The notes: generated by a model not told the origin, from the sequence alone. A stretch of 64,000 bases of DNA from CAVQGZ01 sp963714455 (GCA_963714455.1 CAVQON010000017.1:62001-126000), one strand, 5' to 3'; positions 8,749 through 18,445 are shown, numbered from the stretch's first letter. Numbers and translations: made by a program.

Positions 8749-9469
8749 GGAACACCTCGGCCAGGCGTCCCGCACCGAACCCGGCCCGCTCGGCGTTGGC
8801 GCCGAGCCATCCCGACACCCACTCGCGCACGTTCTGCGGCTCGGGGTGCTGGGACTGGTGCGCCATGATCGCGGTGATCTTTCGTTCGAACGTGTCGGTG
8901 ACGTCGACGTAGGTGTTGGGGTCAGGCACCGCCATCACCCAGACCTCCTCGACCGTCCAGGGCTCCAGGCCGTCGGCCAGCAGCTCGGGGAACGCGAACG
9001 GGTTTCGTGCGAACGGGTAGATCGCGCGGATCGCGGCCTCGCCGGCTGCCATGTGGTCGGGGTGGCTCGCACCGATGCGGTCCCACCAGCGGTCAGGGTT
9101 GGGCAGCATCACCCGCTGCGGGCGGACGTCGCGGATCACCGCGACCAGCTCGCGTACCAGCTCGCGCGTCGGCTCCAGCTCGCCGTCGACATGGCCGAGA
9201 AACCGGACGTCGCTCACGCCGACCGCGGCGGCAGCCGCCCGCTGCTCGTCCCGACGGATCTCCGGCATCCGTTCCCGGGGTACGGCTGGGTCGAAGCCCC
9301 CCGCCTGGCCGTCCGTGCACACGCAGTAGGTGACCGCCACGCCGGCGTCGGTGAGCGTGGCGATCGTCCCGGCCGAGCCGAAGTCGATGTCGTCGGGGTG
9401 GGCGGTGATCGCGAGCACGCGCTCGACGTCGGTGTGGGCGGGGATGGTCTCGGCTGGTTCGGCGGTCAT
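8729..9469 (-). CDS. PIG-L/LmbE-family deacetylase
   Basis: A zinc-dependent N-acetylglucosaminyl-type deacetylase of 246 residues, the family of MshB, Mca and LmbE. The metal-binding motif is AHPDDIDFG near residue 21 (the Glu usual after HPDD is replaced by Ile-Asp), and the distal His sits in SHPDH about residue 130. The divergence from HPDDE and the short length argue against assigning MshB or Mca. The ATG at 9469 has GGAGG 7 bases upstream. It overlaps the MATE gene and is divergent from pcrA. A role in mycothiol-conjugate or sugar-amide metabolism is possible but not shown. Confidence 0.85.
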   Translation of the reverse strand: MTAEPAETIPAHTDVERVLAITAHPDDIDFGSAGTIATLTDAGVAVTYCVCTDGQAGGFDPAVPRERMPEIRRDEQRAAAAAVGVSDVRFLGHVDGELEPTRELVRELVAVIRDVRPQRVMLPNPDRWWDRIGASHPDHMAAGEAAIRAIYPFARNPFAFPELLADGLEPWTVEEVWVMAVPDPNTYVDVTDTFERKITAIMAHQSQHPEPQNVREWVSGWLGANAERAGFGAGRLAEVFRAHKTG

Positions 9470-9532
9470 GGCGGTCCTCCACGCGGGTCGACGGTGCGGC
9501 GTCACGCTACCTGCGGTGTCGGTGGGTCCACG

Positions 9533-9538
9533 TACCCT
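9533..9538 (+). promoter_or_regulatory. -10 box of pcrA
   Basis: TACCCT lies 10 bases before the pcrA ATG at 9549, predicting a 5' leader of only a few bases. No Shine-Dalgarno site is visible in the gap, which agrees with near-leaderless initiation. Confidence 0.45.
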
Positions 9539-9548
9539 GACCGGTGTC

Positions 9549-11843
9549 ATGGAATCCCTTGCTCGCGATGCCGTCGCCACTGTCGACCCCGCTGCCCAGC
9601 CAGCCGAACCACGAGGCGGTTTCGCCAGTCCTGACCTGGCCGACCTGCTCGACGGGCTGAACCCGCCGCAGCGTGAGGCGGTGCTGCACGAGGGCAGCCC
9701 GCTGCTGGTCGTGGCCGGTGCCGGCTCGGGCAAGACGCGGGTGCTCACCCGGCGCATCGCCTACCTGCTGGCTGCTCGTGACGTGCACCCGGGGTCGGTG
9801 CTGGCCATCACCTTCACCAACAAGGCCGCTGCCGAGATGCGTGAGCGGGTCGCCGAGCTCGTCGGACCGCGCGGGCGGCACATGTGGGTGAGCACGTTCC
9901 ACAGCGCGTGCGTGCGCATCCTGCGGCGAGAGATCACCCGTTTCGGTATGAAGTCGTCGTTCTCGATCTACGACGCCGCCGACAGCCAGCGCCTCATGAC
10001 GATGGTCACGCGCGAGCTCGACCTCGACCCCAAGCGGTACCCGCCACGCGCCTTCTCCGTCCAGGTGAGCAACCTCAAGAACGAGCTGGTCGACTACGAG
10101 ACCTTCTCCGCGCGGGCGAGCAACGACACCGAGCGGATGCTGGCCGAGGCCTACTCCCGCTACCAGGCACGCCTCACCCAGGCCGGCGCGCTCGACTTCG
10201 ACGACCTGATCATGACCACCGTCCACCTGATGCAGGCGTTCCCCGACGTCGCCGAGCACTACCGGCGGCGGTTCGAGCACGTGCTGGTCGACGAGTACCA
10301 AGACACGAACCACGCCCAGTACGTGCTGGTGCGCGAGCTGGTGGGAAAGTCCGGCGAGCTGTGCGTCGTCGGCGACGCCGACCAGTCGATCTACGCTTTT
10401 CGGGGCGCGACGATCCGCAACATCCTTCAGTTCGAGCGCGACTTCCCGAACGCCCGGACGGTGCTGCTGGAGCAGAACTACCGCTCGACGCAGACCATCC
10501 TGAGCGCCGCCAACGCGGTCATCGCGAAGAACCCGAAGCGGCCGGAGAAGCGGCTGTGGACCGACTCCGGCGACGGCGAGCGCATCGTGGGCTACGTCGC
10601 CGACGACGAGCACGCCGAGGCGCAGTTCGTCGCCGACGAGGTCGACCGGCTCACCGACGCCGGGCTGGCCCGGCCCTGCGACGTGGCCGTGTTCTACCGG
10701 ACGAACGCGCAGTCGCGGGTGTTCGAAGAGGTGTTCATCCGTACCGGGCTGCCGTACAAGGTGGTGGGCGGCGTGCGCTTCTACGAGCGTCGTGAGGTGC
10801 GCGACGGCTTGGCCTACCTGCGCGCGATCGGCAACCCCGACGACACCGTGTCGCTGCGCCGAATCCTCAACACGCCTCGGCGCGGCATCGGCGACCGGGC
10901 ACAGGCCCAGCTCGACGCCTACGCCGAGCGTGAGCGCGTCAGCTTCGTCGACGCCATGCGTCGGGTCGAGCAGGTGCCGGCGATGGCGACCCGGTCGGTC
11001 AATGCCGTCGAGGGGTTCACCGCGATGTTCGACGCCTGGGTCGCCTCGGCCGAGGCGGGGACGCCCCCGGCCGAGCTGCTCAACGACGTGCTGGAGCGCA
11101 CCGGCTACCTGGCCGAGCTCACCGAGTCGAGCGACCCGCAGGACGCCACCCGCGCGGAGAACCTGCGCGAGCTCGTCGCGGTCGCCACCGAGTTCAGCGA
11201 GGTGCGTCCGGACGGCACGCTGACGGAGTTTCTCGAGCAGGTGTCGCTGGTGGCCGATGCCGACGAGATCCCCGACGACGAGGACGGCGGCGGCGTCGTC
11301 ACGCTCATGACCCTGCACACCGCCAAGGGGCTGGAGTTCCCCGTCGTCATGCTCACCGGCATGGAGAACGGCGTGTTCCCGCACCAGCGTTCCCTGGACG
11401 ACCCGAAGGAGCAGCAAGAAGAACGACGGCTGGCCTACGTCGGCATCACCCGGGCCCGCGAGCGGCTCTACCTGACGCGGGCGGCCGTCCGCACGTCGTG
11501 GGGCGCACCGCAGTACAACCCGCCGTCGCAGTTCTTGGACGAGATCCCGGCCGAGCTGGTCACCTGGCAGCGGACGGGGGAGGAGGCCGCGGCGTCACAG
11601 ACGTCGTGGCGCTCGGCCGCGCGGTCGTCGGCCCAGGCCGGCAGCCGGTCGGCGAGCGGACGCGGCAGCGCCAAGCCGGTGCCCAACCTGGGCGTGGGCG
11701 ACAAGGTGACTCATGACGCCTTCGGTCTGGGCACCGTGGTCAGCACCAGCGGGGGCGGATCCGACCTGCAGGTGAGCGTCGACTTCGGCTCGTCGGGCAT
11801 GAAGACCCTGCTGGTGCGCTACGCGCCGCTGGAGAAGCTGTAG
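9549..11843 (+). CDS. pcrA: ATP-dependent DNA helicase UvrD/PcrA
   Basis: A 3'-5' superfamily 1A helicase for nucleotide excision repair, rolling-circle plasmid replication and conflict removal. About 764 residues. Motifs in order: Walker A GAGSGKT, motif Ia ITFTNKAAAEM, Walker B VDEYQDTN, motif III GDADQSIYAFRGA, motif IV QNYRS, motif V TLHTAKGLEF and motif VI VGITRARERLYL. The C-terminal 50 residues (GVGDKVTHDAFGLGTV onward) form the Tudor-like module used by PcrA to bind RNA polymerase. The ATG at 9549 is chosen from the -10 spacing; upstream codons in this frame belong to the region before the promoter. Confidence 0.96.
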   Translation: MESLARDAVATVDPAAQPAEPRGGFASPDLADLLDGLNPPQREAVLHEGSPLLVVAGAGSGKTRVLTRRIAYLLAARDVHPGSVLAITFTNKAAAEMRERVAELVGPRGRHMWVSTFHSACVRILRREITRFGMKSSFSIYDAADSQRLMTMVTRELDLDPKRYPPRAFSVQVSNLKNELVDYETFSARASNDTERMLAEAYSRYQARLTQAGALDFDDLIMTTVHLMQAFPDVAEHYRRRFEHVLVDEYQDTNHAQYVLVRELVGKSGELCVVGDADQSIYAFRGATIRNILQFERDFPNARTVLLEQNYRSTQTILSAANAVIAKNPKRPEKRLWTDSGDGERIVGYVADDEHAEAQFVADEVDRLTDAGLARPCDVAVFYRTNAQSRVFEEVFIRTGLPYKVVGGVRFYERREVRDGLAYLRAIGNPDDTVSLRRILNTPRRGIGDRAQAQLDAYAERERVSFVDAMRRVEQVPAMATRSVNAVEGFTAMFDAWVASAEAGTPPAELLNDVLERTGYLAELTESSDPQDATRAENLRELVAVATEFSEVRPDGTLTEFLEQVSLVADADEIPDDEDGGGVVTLMTLHTAKGLEFPVVMLTGMENGVFPHQRSLDDPKEQQEERRLAYVGITRARERLYLTRAAVRTSWGAPQYNPPSQFLDEIPAELVTWQRTGEEAAASQTSWRSAARSSAQAGSRSASGRGSAKPVPNLGVGDKVTHDAFGLGTVVSTSGGGSDLQVSVDFGSSGMKTLLVRYAPLEKL

Positions 11844-11879
11844 GCGGCCCAGCCGGTCGCGTTCGGCGTCCTCGGGCGT

Positions 11880-12671
11880 CTACAGCGTGATGCCCTTGCC
11901 CTGCAGCCAGCTGTAGGGGTTGAGCTCGGAGCCGTCGGGCCCGTGCACCTCGAGGTGCAGGTGGTTGCCGTAGCTGTTGCCGGTCGAGCCGACGGAGCCG
12001 ATGACCTGACCTGTGGTGACGGCACCGCCGGACACGGCGAGGCTGGACATGTGGGCGTACCAGGTCTGCGTGCCGTCGGGGTGGGTGATCTCGACCTTGT
12101 AGCCGTAGGCGCCGTCCCAGCCGGCAAAGGTGACCTGCCCGGAGTGCACGGCCGTGATCGGCGTGCCGTAGCTCGCGGTGAGGTCGAGACCGGTGTGGTA
12201 GCCGCGCGACCAGACGTAGCCGGGCACGCCGTACTGGGTCGCGACGCGGTAGCCCTCGAGCGGCTTGCTGTACATGCTGGCCAGCCGGGCACGCTCCGTG
12301 GCCTCGCGGGCAGCACGCTTGGCGGCCAGGCGTCGCTCACGTTCGCGCTTGGCCTTCTTCTTCTCGATCTCGGCGGCCCGGATCGACTCGTGGCCGGTCG
12401 TCGCCGCTTCTTCGGTGACTTCAGTCAGGGCGGTCGCAGCGACCAGGATGTCGGCGAACGGGTCCGCACTCGCGCCCGTCACGGCCGCAGCCGGACGAGT
12501 GGGGGCGTTGAGGGCCCGCATCGTCTCGCCGGCGGACCCGTTGGCACCAGCGGTGCTCACGGTCAGCGAGCCGGCAACGGCAACAGCGAGGGTCACGGTG
12601 CCCGCCACGGCAGGCAGCGGAAGGTGGCGTTGCCGCGCTCGACGGTGCTTGCCCTTCCTTCGTGTCGCCAT
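11880..12671 (-). CDS. M23 (LytM-type) peptidoglycan endopeptidase, exported
   Basis: 263 residues. An Arg/Lys-rich N-terminus and a hydrophobic segment (about residues 20-42) act as a signal peptide or anchor, then a charged coiled-coil stretch (about 95-130, IEKKKAKRERERRLAAKR) precedes the lysostaphin-type domain. Zinc ligands are in HTGLD and HLHLE, with the third motif residue near WYAHM. It should cleave peptide cross-links in the wall or activate another hydrolase. The ATG at 12671 is the only good start. A promoter TTGGCC-17-TACCTT lies upstream, giving a leader of about 60 bases. Confidence 0.9.
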   Translation of the reverse strand: MATRRKGKHRRARQRHLPLPAVAGTVTLAVAVAGSLTVSTAGANGSAGETMRALNAPTRPAAAVTGASADPFADILVAATALTEVTEEAATTGHESIRAAEIEKKKAKRERERRLAAKRAAREATERARLASMYSKPLEGYRVATQYGVPGYVWSRGYHTGLDLTASYGTPITAVHSGQVTFAGWDGAYGYKVEITHPDGTQTWYAHMSSLAVSGGAVTTGQVIGSVGSTGNSYGNHLHLEVHGPDGSELNPYSWLQGKGITL

Positions 12672-12739
12672 GAGAGATGTCCTTACCTGAGGGGGAGGAT
12701 GGTCGATTTGTCCGACCCGAGCGGCTTCTCCGTGCTTCT

Positions 12740-12768
12740 AAGGTAACGGTTTGGTATCGGAGGGCCAA
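12740..12768 (-). promoter_or_regulatory. Putative promoter of the M23 endopeptidase
   Basis: On the minus strand TTGGCC (12768-12763) and TACCTT (12745-12740) are 17 bases apart, a normal primary-sigma layout. I looked for the ydaO c-di-AMP riboswitch that often precedes actinobacterial wall hydrolases and did not see it in the leader. Confidence 0.4.
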
Positions 12769-12891
12769 ATCGCCGTCCACACGCTGGCATTCAGCGGGGG
12801 TCCGCATGCCTTCGTGGTTGCTGTTGCCGTCTCGTGATCGGGTGACAACTCGAGCCTTCCCGGCGCGCCCCGCCGTCAAACCCCGAGTGAC

Positions 12892-12897
12892 TAGCCT
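12892..12897 (+). promoter_or_regulatory. -10 box giving a leaderless cobalamin-protein mRNA
   Basis: TAGCCT is followed by 7 bases and the ATG at 12905, the spacing expected if transcription starts at the start codon. There is no Shine-Dalgarno sequence between them. Confidence 0.5.
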
Positions 12898-12904
12898 GAG
12901 GCGT

Positions 12905-13315
12905 ATGGAGCCGGGCGTTCGTCTGCGGGTGGTTGTGGCCAAGCCGGGGCTCGACGGCCACGACCGCGGGGTGAAGATCGTCGCCCGAGCCCTGCGTGAC
13001 GCGGGAATCGAGGTGATCTACACCGGGCTGCACCAGACGCCCGAGCAGATCGTGTCGACCGCGCTGCAGGAGGATGCCGACGCGATCGGACTGTCGGTCC
13101 TGTCTGGGGCTCACCTGACGCAGTTCCGCCTGGTCACTGAGCTTCTGGCGCAGCGCGACGCCAGCGACATCGTCGTCTTCGGCGGTGGGATCATCCCCGA
13201 CGAAGACGTGCCTGAGCTCGAGCGGCTCGGCGTCGCCGCCATCTTCACCCCGGGCGCGACGACCACCGAGATCGTGGACTGGGTGAAGGACAACATCGGA
13301 CAACGTCCGACCTAG
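12905..13315 (+). CDS. Free-standing cobalamin (B12)-binding domain protein, methylmalonyl-CoA mutase small-domain type
   Basis: 136 residues, equal to the C-terminal B12 domain of methylmalonyl-CoA mutase. It carries the base-off cobalamin signature: DGHDRG (DxHxxG) near residue 17, SVLSG near 60 and GGG near 95. Alone it cannot catalyse a mutase reaction; it needs a substrate-binding large subunit, and none is in this window. It starts at the ATG 7 bases after a TAGCCT box, although the frame is open further upstream. It could be a small mutase subunit or a cobalamin chaperone/sensor. Confidence 0.85.
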   Translation: MEPGVRLRVVVAKPGLDGHDRGVKIVARALRDAGIEVIYTGLHQTPEQIVSTALQEDADAIGLSVLSGAHLTQFRLVTELLAQRDASDIVVFGGGIIPDEDVPELERLGVAAIFTPGATTTEIVDWVKDNIGQRPT

Positions 13316-13409
13316 CCCGTTGTCCCCAGGCGGGACGTGGTCGGCGCGTCGTCCACTGCGGCGTCGGTGTCGGTGACGACCGAGGGTCGTGCCCGGGTAG
13401 TCGTGGGCC

Positions 13410-14324
13410 ATGCATCCGCCCAGGTACCTGTCGAGCGTGACGTCCGCGCAGGATGGGCTGGTCTCGCGTCGGCAGGCGCTGGAGCTGGGCATGACGGCGT
13501 CGTCGCTGCGTCATGCCACGAGGCCGGACGGTCCGTGGCAACGCGTCCTCCCGGGCGTGTACGCAACGTTCACGGGACCCCTCACCTCTGGCCACCTGCT
13601 GCGCGCCCTGCTGCTGCGCGCCGGTCCGCGCGCGGTCATCAGCGGTGCGCCCGCGTGCCGGGCGTACGGCCTCTGCTACCTGCCCGGGCAGGCGCGCACG
13701 ATCGTCCTCGTCCCGGCCGAGCAACGCGTGACCCTTCCGGACGGCGTCGTCGTGGTGCGCACCCGACGGCTGCCCGATGCGATCGAGCGCCGAGGCTTGC
13801 CCATGGCCCCGGTCGACCGTGCGGTTGTCGACACGTGCGCGGCGACCCACGTGCTGCGGGACGTCCGAGCGCTCATGTGCGAGGCGGTGCAGCGCAGGCT
13901 GACGACGCTCGACCGGCTCGGCGCCGAGTTCTCCGCCGCGCCGGTGCGCCACTCGCGGCTGATCCGAAGGACGTTGAACGACCTTCAGCTCGGGGCTCGC
14001 AGCGCACCCGAGTGTGAGCTGCTCGACCTGCTGGCCACCAGCCGCGTGCTGCCGCCGGCCATGCACAACGTCGCGCTGCCCGACCTGCCCGACGTCGTCG
14101 GCGATGCCTGGTGGCCGCAGGCCCGGCTGGTCGTCGAGGTGGACTCGGTCGAGCACCACCAGCTCGGCGACGGCCCCGACCTGACCCAGCGCCGACATGC
14201 TCGGCTGGCCGCGGCCGGGTGGACGGTTCTTCCGATCAGCCCACGCCGCCTGCGCGACGACCCGGCCGGCGTGCTGCGCGAGATCGAGGCCGCCTACCGG
14301 ATGGGCCTGCTGCGCACGGTGTAG
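13410..14324 (+). CDS. AbiEi-like HTH plus DUF559 (Vsr-fold) protein, copy 1
   Basis: 304 residues. The N-terminal segment (about 10-60; LVSRRQALELGMTASSLRHA then RVLPGVY) matches the winged-helix start of AbiEi-type antitoxin-like proteins, and the C-terminal part (about 215-295) resembles DUF559, a Vsr/PD-(D/E)xK nuclease fold, with LVVEVDSVEHH followed by a GWTVLPI strand. No AbiEii nucleotidyltransferase gene is adjacent, so it is not a complete toxin-antitoxin pair. A divergent relative of the same architecture is at 24548. Function is unproven; nuclease activity is possible but the catalytic Lys is not clear. A structured palindrome follows the gene. Confidence 0.75.
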   Translation: MHPPRYLSSVTSAQDGLVSRRQALELGMTASSLRHATRPDGPWQRVLPGVYATFTGPLTSGHLLRALLLRAGPRAVISGAPACRAYGLCYLPGQARTIVLVPAEQRVTLPDGVVVVRTRRLPDAIERRGLPMAPVDRAVVDTCAATHVLRDVRALMCEAVQRRLTTLDRLGAEFSAAPVRHSRLIRRTLNDLQLGARSAPECELLDLLATSRVLPPAMHNVALPDLPDVVGDAWWPQARLVVEVDSVEHHQLGDGPDLTQRRHARLAAAGWTVLPISPRRLRDDPAGVLREIEAAYRMGLLRTV

Positions 14325-14339
14325 GCGCGGCCCGCCGGA

Positions 14340-14453
14340 CGTGGGTGGCGTTCCGCTGTCGTTCCCGCTGCTGTGGGTGGAGGCTGGGTGCTGCTGGGGC
14401 GGCACCAACGCGCCACCCATGGGCCGGCGGGCAGCACCAAACCGCCACCCACG
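14340..14453. repeat. Nested inverted repeats between DUF559 copy 1 and sucC
   Basis: The 315-base gap before sucC holds a perfect 11-bp inverted repeat, CGTGGGTGGCG (14340-14350) and CGCCACCCACG (14443-14453), enclosing a second pair GGTGCTGC (14387-14394) and GCAGCACC (14431-14438) and further GGGTGG/CCACCC matches. It could fold as a long bulged hairpin and act as a terminator or be a dispersed repetitive palindrome. I see no gene in the gap. Confidence 0.6.
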
Positions 14454-14591
14454 CGGCTCGGCGGCGTCCACGAGCACCTGGCGCACCTCGGGTCGCGCGG
14501 ACGGCGACCGCTCGTCGTCGTCGCGCGTCCGCTCAGCCGCCTGTTGCGCGCGACCTGGCGACCTCGCGTCCTGCGCCCCGGTCGGGCTGGA

Positions 14592-14597
14592 TACGCT
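14592..14597 (+). promoter_or_regulatory. Possible -10 box of sucCD
   Basis: TACGCT lies 42 bases before the sucC GTG, in the 3' part of the non-coding gap. No matching -35 is evident. Confidence 0.3.
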
Positions 14598-14639
14598 CAT
14601 CACGTTCCTGCCGAGCCGAGTCGTAAGGACGTGACGCGC

Positions 14640-15830
14640 GTGGATCTGATGGAGTACCAGGCCAAGGAGCTCTTCACCGCCCATGGAGTGCCGGGGCTGC
14701 CGGGCTCGACGGCGGACGACCCGGACGCTGCGCGTGCGGCCGCCGAGCAGATCGGCACGACTGTCGTGGTCAAGGCGCAGGTCAAGACCGGTGGACGCGG
14801 CAAGGCCGGCGGGGTCAAGCTCGCCGAGACGCCGGACGAGGCGCAGCAGAAGGCCGAGGCGATCTTGGGCCTCGACATCAAGGGCCACGTCGTCAAGCGC
14901 GTGCTGGTGACCCAGGCGACCGACATCGCCGCGGAGTACTACGTGTCGTTCCTGCTCGACCGGGCGAACCGCACCTTCTTGGCCATGGCCAGCGCCGAGG
15001 GCGGCATGGAGATCGAGCAGCTCGCGGTGGAGCGTCCGGAGGCCCTGGCCAAGGTCAGCGTCGACGCGCTGGCCGGGGTGGACGAGGCCAAAGCCCGCGA
15101 GATCGTCGAGCAGGGCAACTTCGCCGCGTTCGCACCGCCGGCTGTCGTCGACGCGATCGTCGACGTGCTCGTCAAGCTCTGGGACGTCTTCGTGAAGGAG
15201 GACGCGACGCTCGTCGAGGTGAACCCGCTCGTGCGCACCCCCGACGACGCGGTGCTCGCCATCGACGGCAAGGTGAGCCTGGACGAGAACGCAGCCTTCC
15301 GGCACCCCGACCACGCTGCCTACGTCGACAAGGACGCCGACGACCCGCTGGAGCGCGCCGCCAAGGAGAAAGACCTCAACTACGTCAAGCTCGACGGCGA
15401 GGTCGGCATCATCGGCAACGGCGCAGGTCTGGTGATGAGCACGCTCGACGTCGTCGCCTACGCCGGTGAGGAGTTCGGCGGGGTGCGCCCGGCCAACTTC
15501 CTCGACATCGGCGGTGGGGCATCCGCCGGCGTCATGGCCAACGGCCTGGAGATCATCCTGTCCGACCCGGCGGTGCGCAGCGTGTTCGTCAACGTCTTCG
15601 GCGGCATCACCGCCTGCGACGCTGTCGCGAACGGCATCATCGCCGCCATCGAGATGCTCAAGGGCCGCGGCGAGACCATCGACAAGCCGCTGGTCGTGCG
15701 CCTCGACGGAAACAACGCACGCGAGGGACGACGCATCCTGAAAGAAGCCGAGCAAGACATCGTCGAGCTCGTCGACACCATGGACGATGCCGCGCGCCGC
15801 GTGGCCGAGCTGGCAGCACAGGGGGCCTGA
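14640..15830 (+). CDS. sucC: Succinyl-CoA synthetase (ADP-forming) subunit beta
   Basis: The beta subunit of the TCA-cycle enzyme that makes succinate and ATP from succinyl-CoA. 396 residues. The N-terminal ATP-grasp domain begins VDLMEYQAKELF, matching the family start, and contains VVVKAQVKTGGRGKAGGVK. The C-terminal CoA-ligase domain contains GNGAGLVMSTLD and NFLDIGGGAS, with VFGGITACD near the end. The GTG at 14640 is preferred to the ATG at 14649 because family members align from MDL. Followed after three bases by sucD. Confidence 0.97.
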   Translation: MDLMEYQAKELFTAHGVPGLPGSTADDPDAARAAAEQIGTTVVVKAQVKTGGRGKAGGVKLAETPDEAQQKAEAILGLDIKGHVVKRVLVTQATDIAAEYYVSFLLDRANRTFLAMASAEGGMEIEQLAVERPEALAKVSVDALAGVDEAKAREIVEQGNFAAFAPPAVVDAIVDVLVKLWDVFVKEDATLVEVNPLVRTPDDAVLAIDGKVSLDENAAFRHPDHAAYVDKDADDPLERAAKEKDLNYVKLDGEVGIIGNGAGLVMSTLDVVAYAGEEFGGVRPANFLDIGGGASAGVMANGLEIILSDPAVRSVFVNVFGGITACDAVANGIIAAIEMLKGRGETIDKPLVVRLDGNNAREGRRILKEAEQDIVELVDTMDDAARRVAELAAQGA

Positions 15831-15833
15831 GCA

Positions 15834-16718
<885 letters not shown>

Positions 16719-16767
16719 CCGGCGTGTTGCACCCGCCTGCGGACGTGGCGGGGACGACCATGGGGAC

Positions 16768-18003
16768 GTGAGCTCTGCCCTGGCCGATCGTCCCCGCCTG
16801 CACGCCGATGCTCCCGATTCGGGCGTCCCGGTCGCGCGGCTGCTGCTGCACGGGGCGGCCGTGGCGGTGTGGGTGTGCGTGGTCGGGTTCGGCGTCGTCG
16901 CGGCCCCGGTTCTTCTCGCGTGGCTCGGATCCGGCGCGACCGAGCCGCTGGGTGATGCCCTGTCGATCGCCGCGGCGGGGTGGTTGCTCGGCCTCGGAGC
17001 GACCCTGACCGGCGCGGACGCCTCGTGGAACCTCACCCCGCTCGGCCTGACACTCGTCTCGCTCGTGCTGGCCTACCGCGGCGGCATCTGGGCCGCGGAG
17101 TGGTCACGCCCGATCACCGGGGCACGGGCAGGCGCGCTGGCGGCATCCACCTGCGTCACCGCAGCGGCTCTCGGAGCCCTCGCGGCCAGCGTGCTGACCG
17201 TGCCGCAGATCACGATCGACCCGGGGGAGGCCGCCGCCCAGACCGCGCTGGTCACCCTCACCGGTGCCGCGGTGGGCTTGCTGGTGGCCGAGCCGCGCGT
17301 ACGCCGGCTGACGCTCGCACGTCTGCCCGACTGGCTGCGTGGAGGCGCGATCCCTGCCGCCGGGGCGCTGTCGACCCTGCTGATGGTCTCGGCGGCCGTC
17401 ATGACCGTCGCCCTTGTGGGCGCGTTCGGCACCGTCTCGTCGCTGGCCGAGCAGATCGATCCCGGGGTCGCCGGCCTTGTCACCCTGCTGGTGCTGACGC
17501 TCGTGTACGTCCCCACGCTGCTGGTGTGGACGCTCGCGGTCCTCGTCGGACCAGGCGTCAGCCTCGGCACACAGGTGAGCGTCAGCGCCCAGGACGTGCA
17601 GGTCGGGCCGCTGCCCGGGTTTCCCGCGCTCGGCATCGTCCCGGAGTCGATGCCCAGCTGGGTCGGCGTCGTCGGGGCGGTCGCCCTGGTGGGCGCGGGC
17701 GTCGTCGCCGGCCTGCTCGTGCGGCGCCGCGACCCGGCGGGTGCCGCGTGGTGGCAGGGCCCAGCCAGCGCCGCTCTGGCGGGCCTGCTGGTCGCCCTCG
17801 CGGTCAGCGTGCTTGCCTGGGCTGCCAGCGGCGGCATGGGGCCGGACGACCTGGCGTGGGTGGGTGTGCGCTCGGCAGTGGCCGGTCTGGTCGCCGGCGT
17901 GGCGGTCGGGCTGTCGGGCGCGGCCACCGCGGCGCTCCTGGGCTGGCGCGGACGGCGCTACAACCCAAGCCGCGACGTCAGGGCGTCGGTCAGCGCGTCC
18001 TGA
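16768..18003 (+). CDS. perM: PerM/DUF6350 polytopic membrane protein
   Basis: 411 residues with ten or more hydrophobic segments and no soluble domain. Sequence character and position between sucD and purN match mycobacterial PerM (Rv0955), a divisome-associated integral membrane protein; this synteny is the main support. It begins at a GTG 49 bases after sucD. The 3' end overlaps by 46 bases the 3' end of the convergent small membrane protein gene. A role in stabilising cell-division proteins is known for the mycobacterial protein and inferred here. Confidence 0.8.
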   Translation: MSSALADRPRLHADAPDSGVPVARLLLHGAAVAVWVCVVGFGVVAAPVLLAWLGSGATEPLGDALSIAAAGWLLGLGATLTGADASWNLTPLGLTLVSLVLAYRGGIWAAEWSRPITGARAGALAASTCVTAAALGALAASVLTVPQITIDPGEAAAQTALVTLTGAAVGLLVAEPRVRRLTLARLPDWLRGGAIPAAGALSTLLMVSAAVMTVALVGAFGTVSSLAEQIDPGVAGLVTLLVLTLVYVPTLLVWTLAVLVGPGVSLGTQVSVSAQDVQVGPLPGFPALGIVPESMPSWVGVVGAVALVGAGVVAGLLVRRRDPAGAAWWQGPASAALAGLLVALAVSVLAWAASGGMGPDDLAWVGVRSAVAGLVAGVAVGLSGAATAALLGWRGRRYNPSRDVRASVSAS

Positions 18004-18434
18004 CAGTTCTGCTGCGCCTGGCGCGTGTTCGCACCCTGGACGCACTGGTTGTAGTCGACGAGCTCGGTACGGAACACCCAGGCGACGACGCTGACGGCGA
18101 CTCCGACCACGATGGCGATCGAGCCGGCCGCCAGGGCAATGGCTCGCACCCGAGGCGGCACGCTGCCTTTCGACCGCACCGCGAGCACGACCGTCACGAC
18201 GCCGAGCACCGCGCCGATCGGCCACGCGAAGAAAGCGGCCGCCACCGCTGCGACCGAGATGATCGCGAGGCGAAGCGCCAGCGCCCGTGACTGCGGCGTG
18301 GGCTCGACGGAGCCGGGTGGTGGCTCCGGCGGCGATGACGGGCCGCCGGACTCCGCACCGGGCTGCTCGGGAGCCGGGGTCGGGGGAGCGTCGGTGCGAA
18401 AGGGGTCGTGCGGGTCACCACCACTCGCGCTCAC
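17958..18434 (-). CDS. DUF4190-like small membrane protein
   Basis: About 158 residues. A disordered Pro/Ser/Gly-rich N-terminus (about 1-50) leads to two hydrophobic segments (about 60-85 and 95-118), then a short Cys-containing tail (YNQCVQG and QQNCQDAL) outside or inside the membrane. The pattern resembles DUF4190 proteins of actinobacteria; function unknown. The GTG at 18434 is chosen because GGGAGG lies 8 bases upstream; an ATG at 18452 is the alternative. It is divergent from purN and overlaps the end of perM antisense by 46 bases. Confidence 0.65.
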   Translation of the reverse strand: MSASGGDPHDPFRTDAPPTPAPEQPGAESGGPSSPPEPPPGSVEPTPQSRALALRLAIISVAAVAAAFFAWPIGAVLGVVTVVLAVRSKGSVPPRVRAIALAAGSIAIVVGVAVSVVAWVFRTELVDYNQCVQGANTRQAQQNCQDALTDALTSRLGL

Positions 18435-18439
18435 CGGAC

Positions 18440-18445
18440 TATCCT
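18440..18445 (+). promoter_or_regulatory. Possible -10 box of purNH
   Basis: TATCCT lies 62 bases before the purN start and overlaps the ribosome-binding site of the divergent DUF4190-like gene on the other strand. Confidence 0.3.

Noticed and set aside
9507..11417. A 636-codon open frame antisense to pcrA
   Set aside because: pcrA has every helicase motif in the opposite strand; the antisense product is low in hydrophobic patterning and rich in His/Arg/Gly.
12672..12904. Possible c-di-AMP (ydaO) riboswitch upstream of the M23 endopeptidase
   Set aside because: The conserved elements of that riboswitch class are not present; the predicted leader is only about 60 bases.
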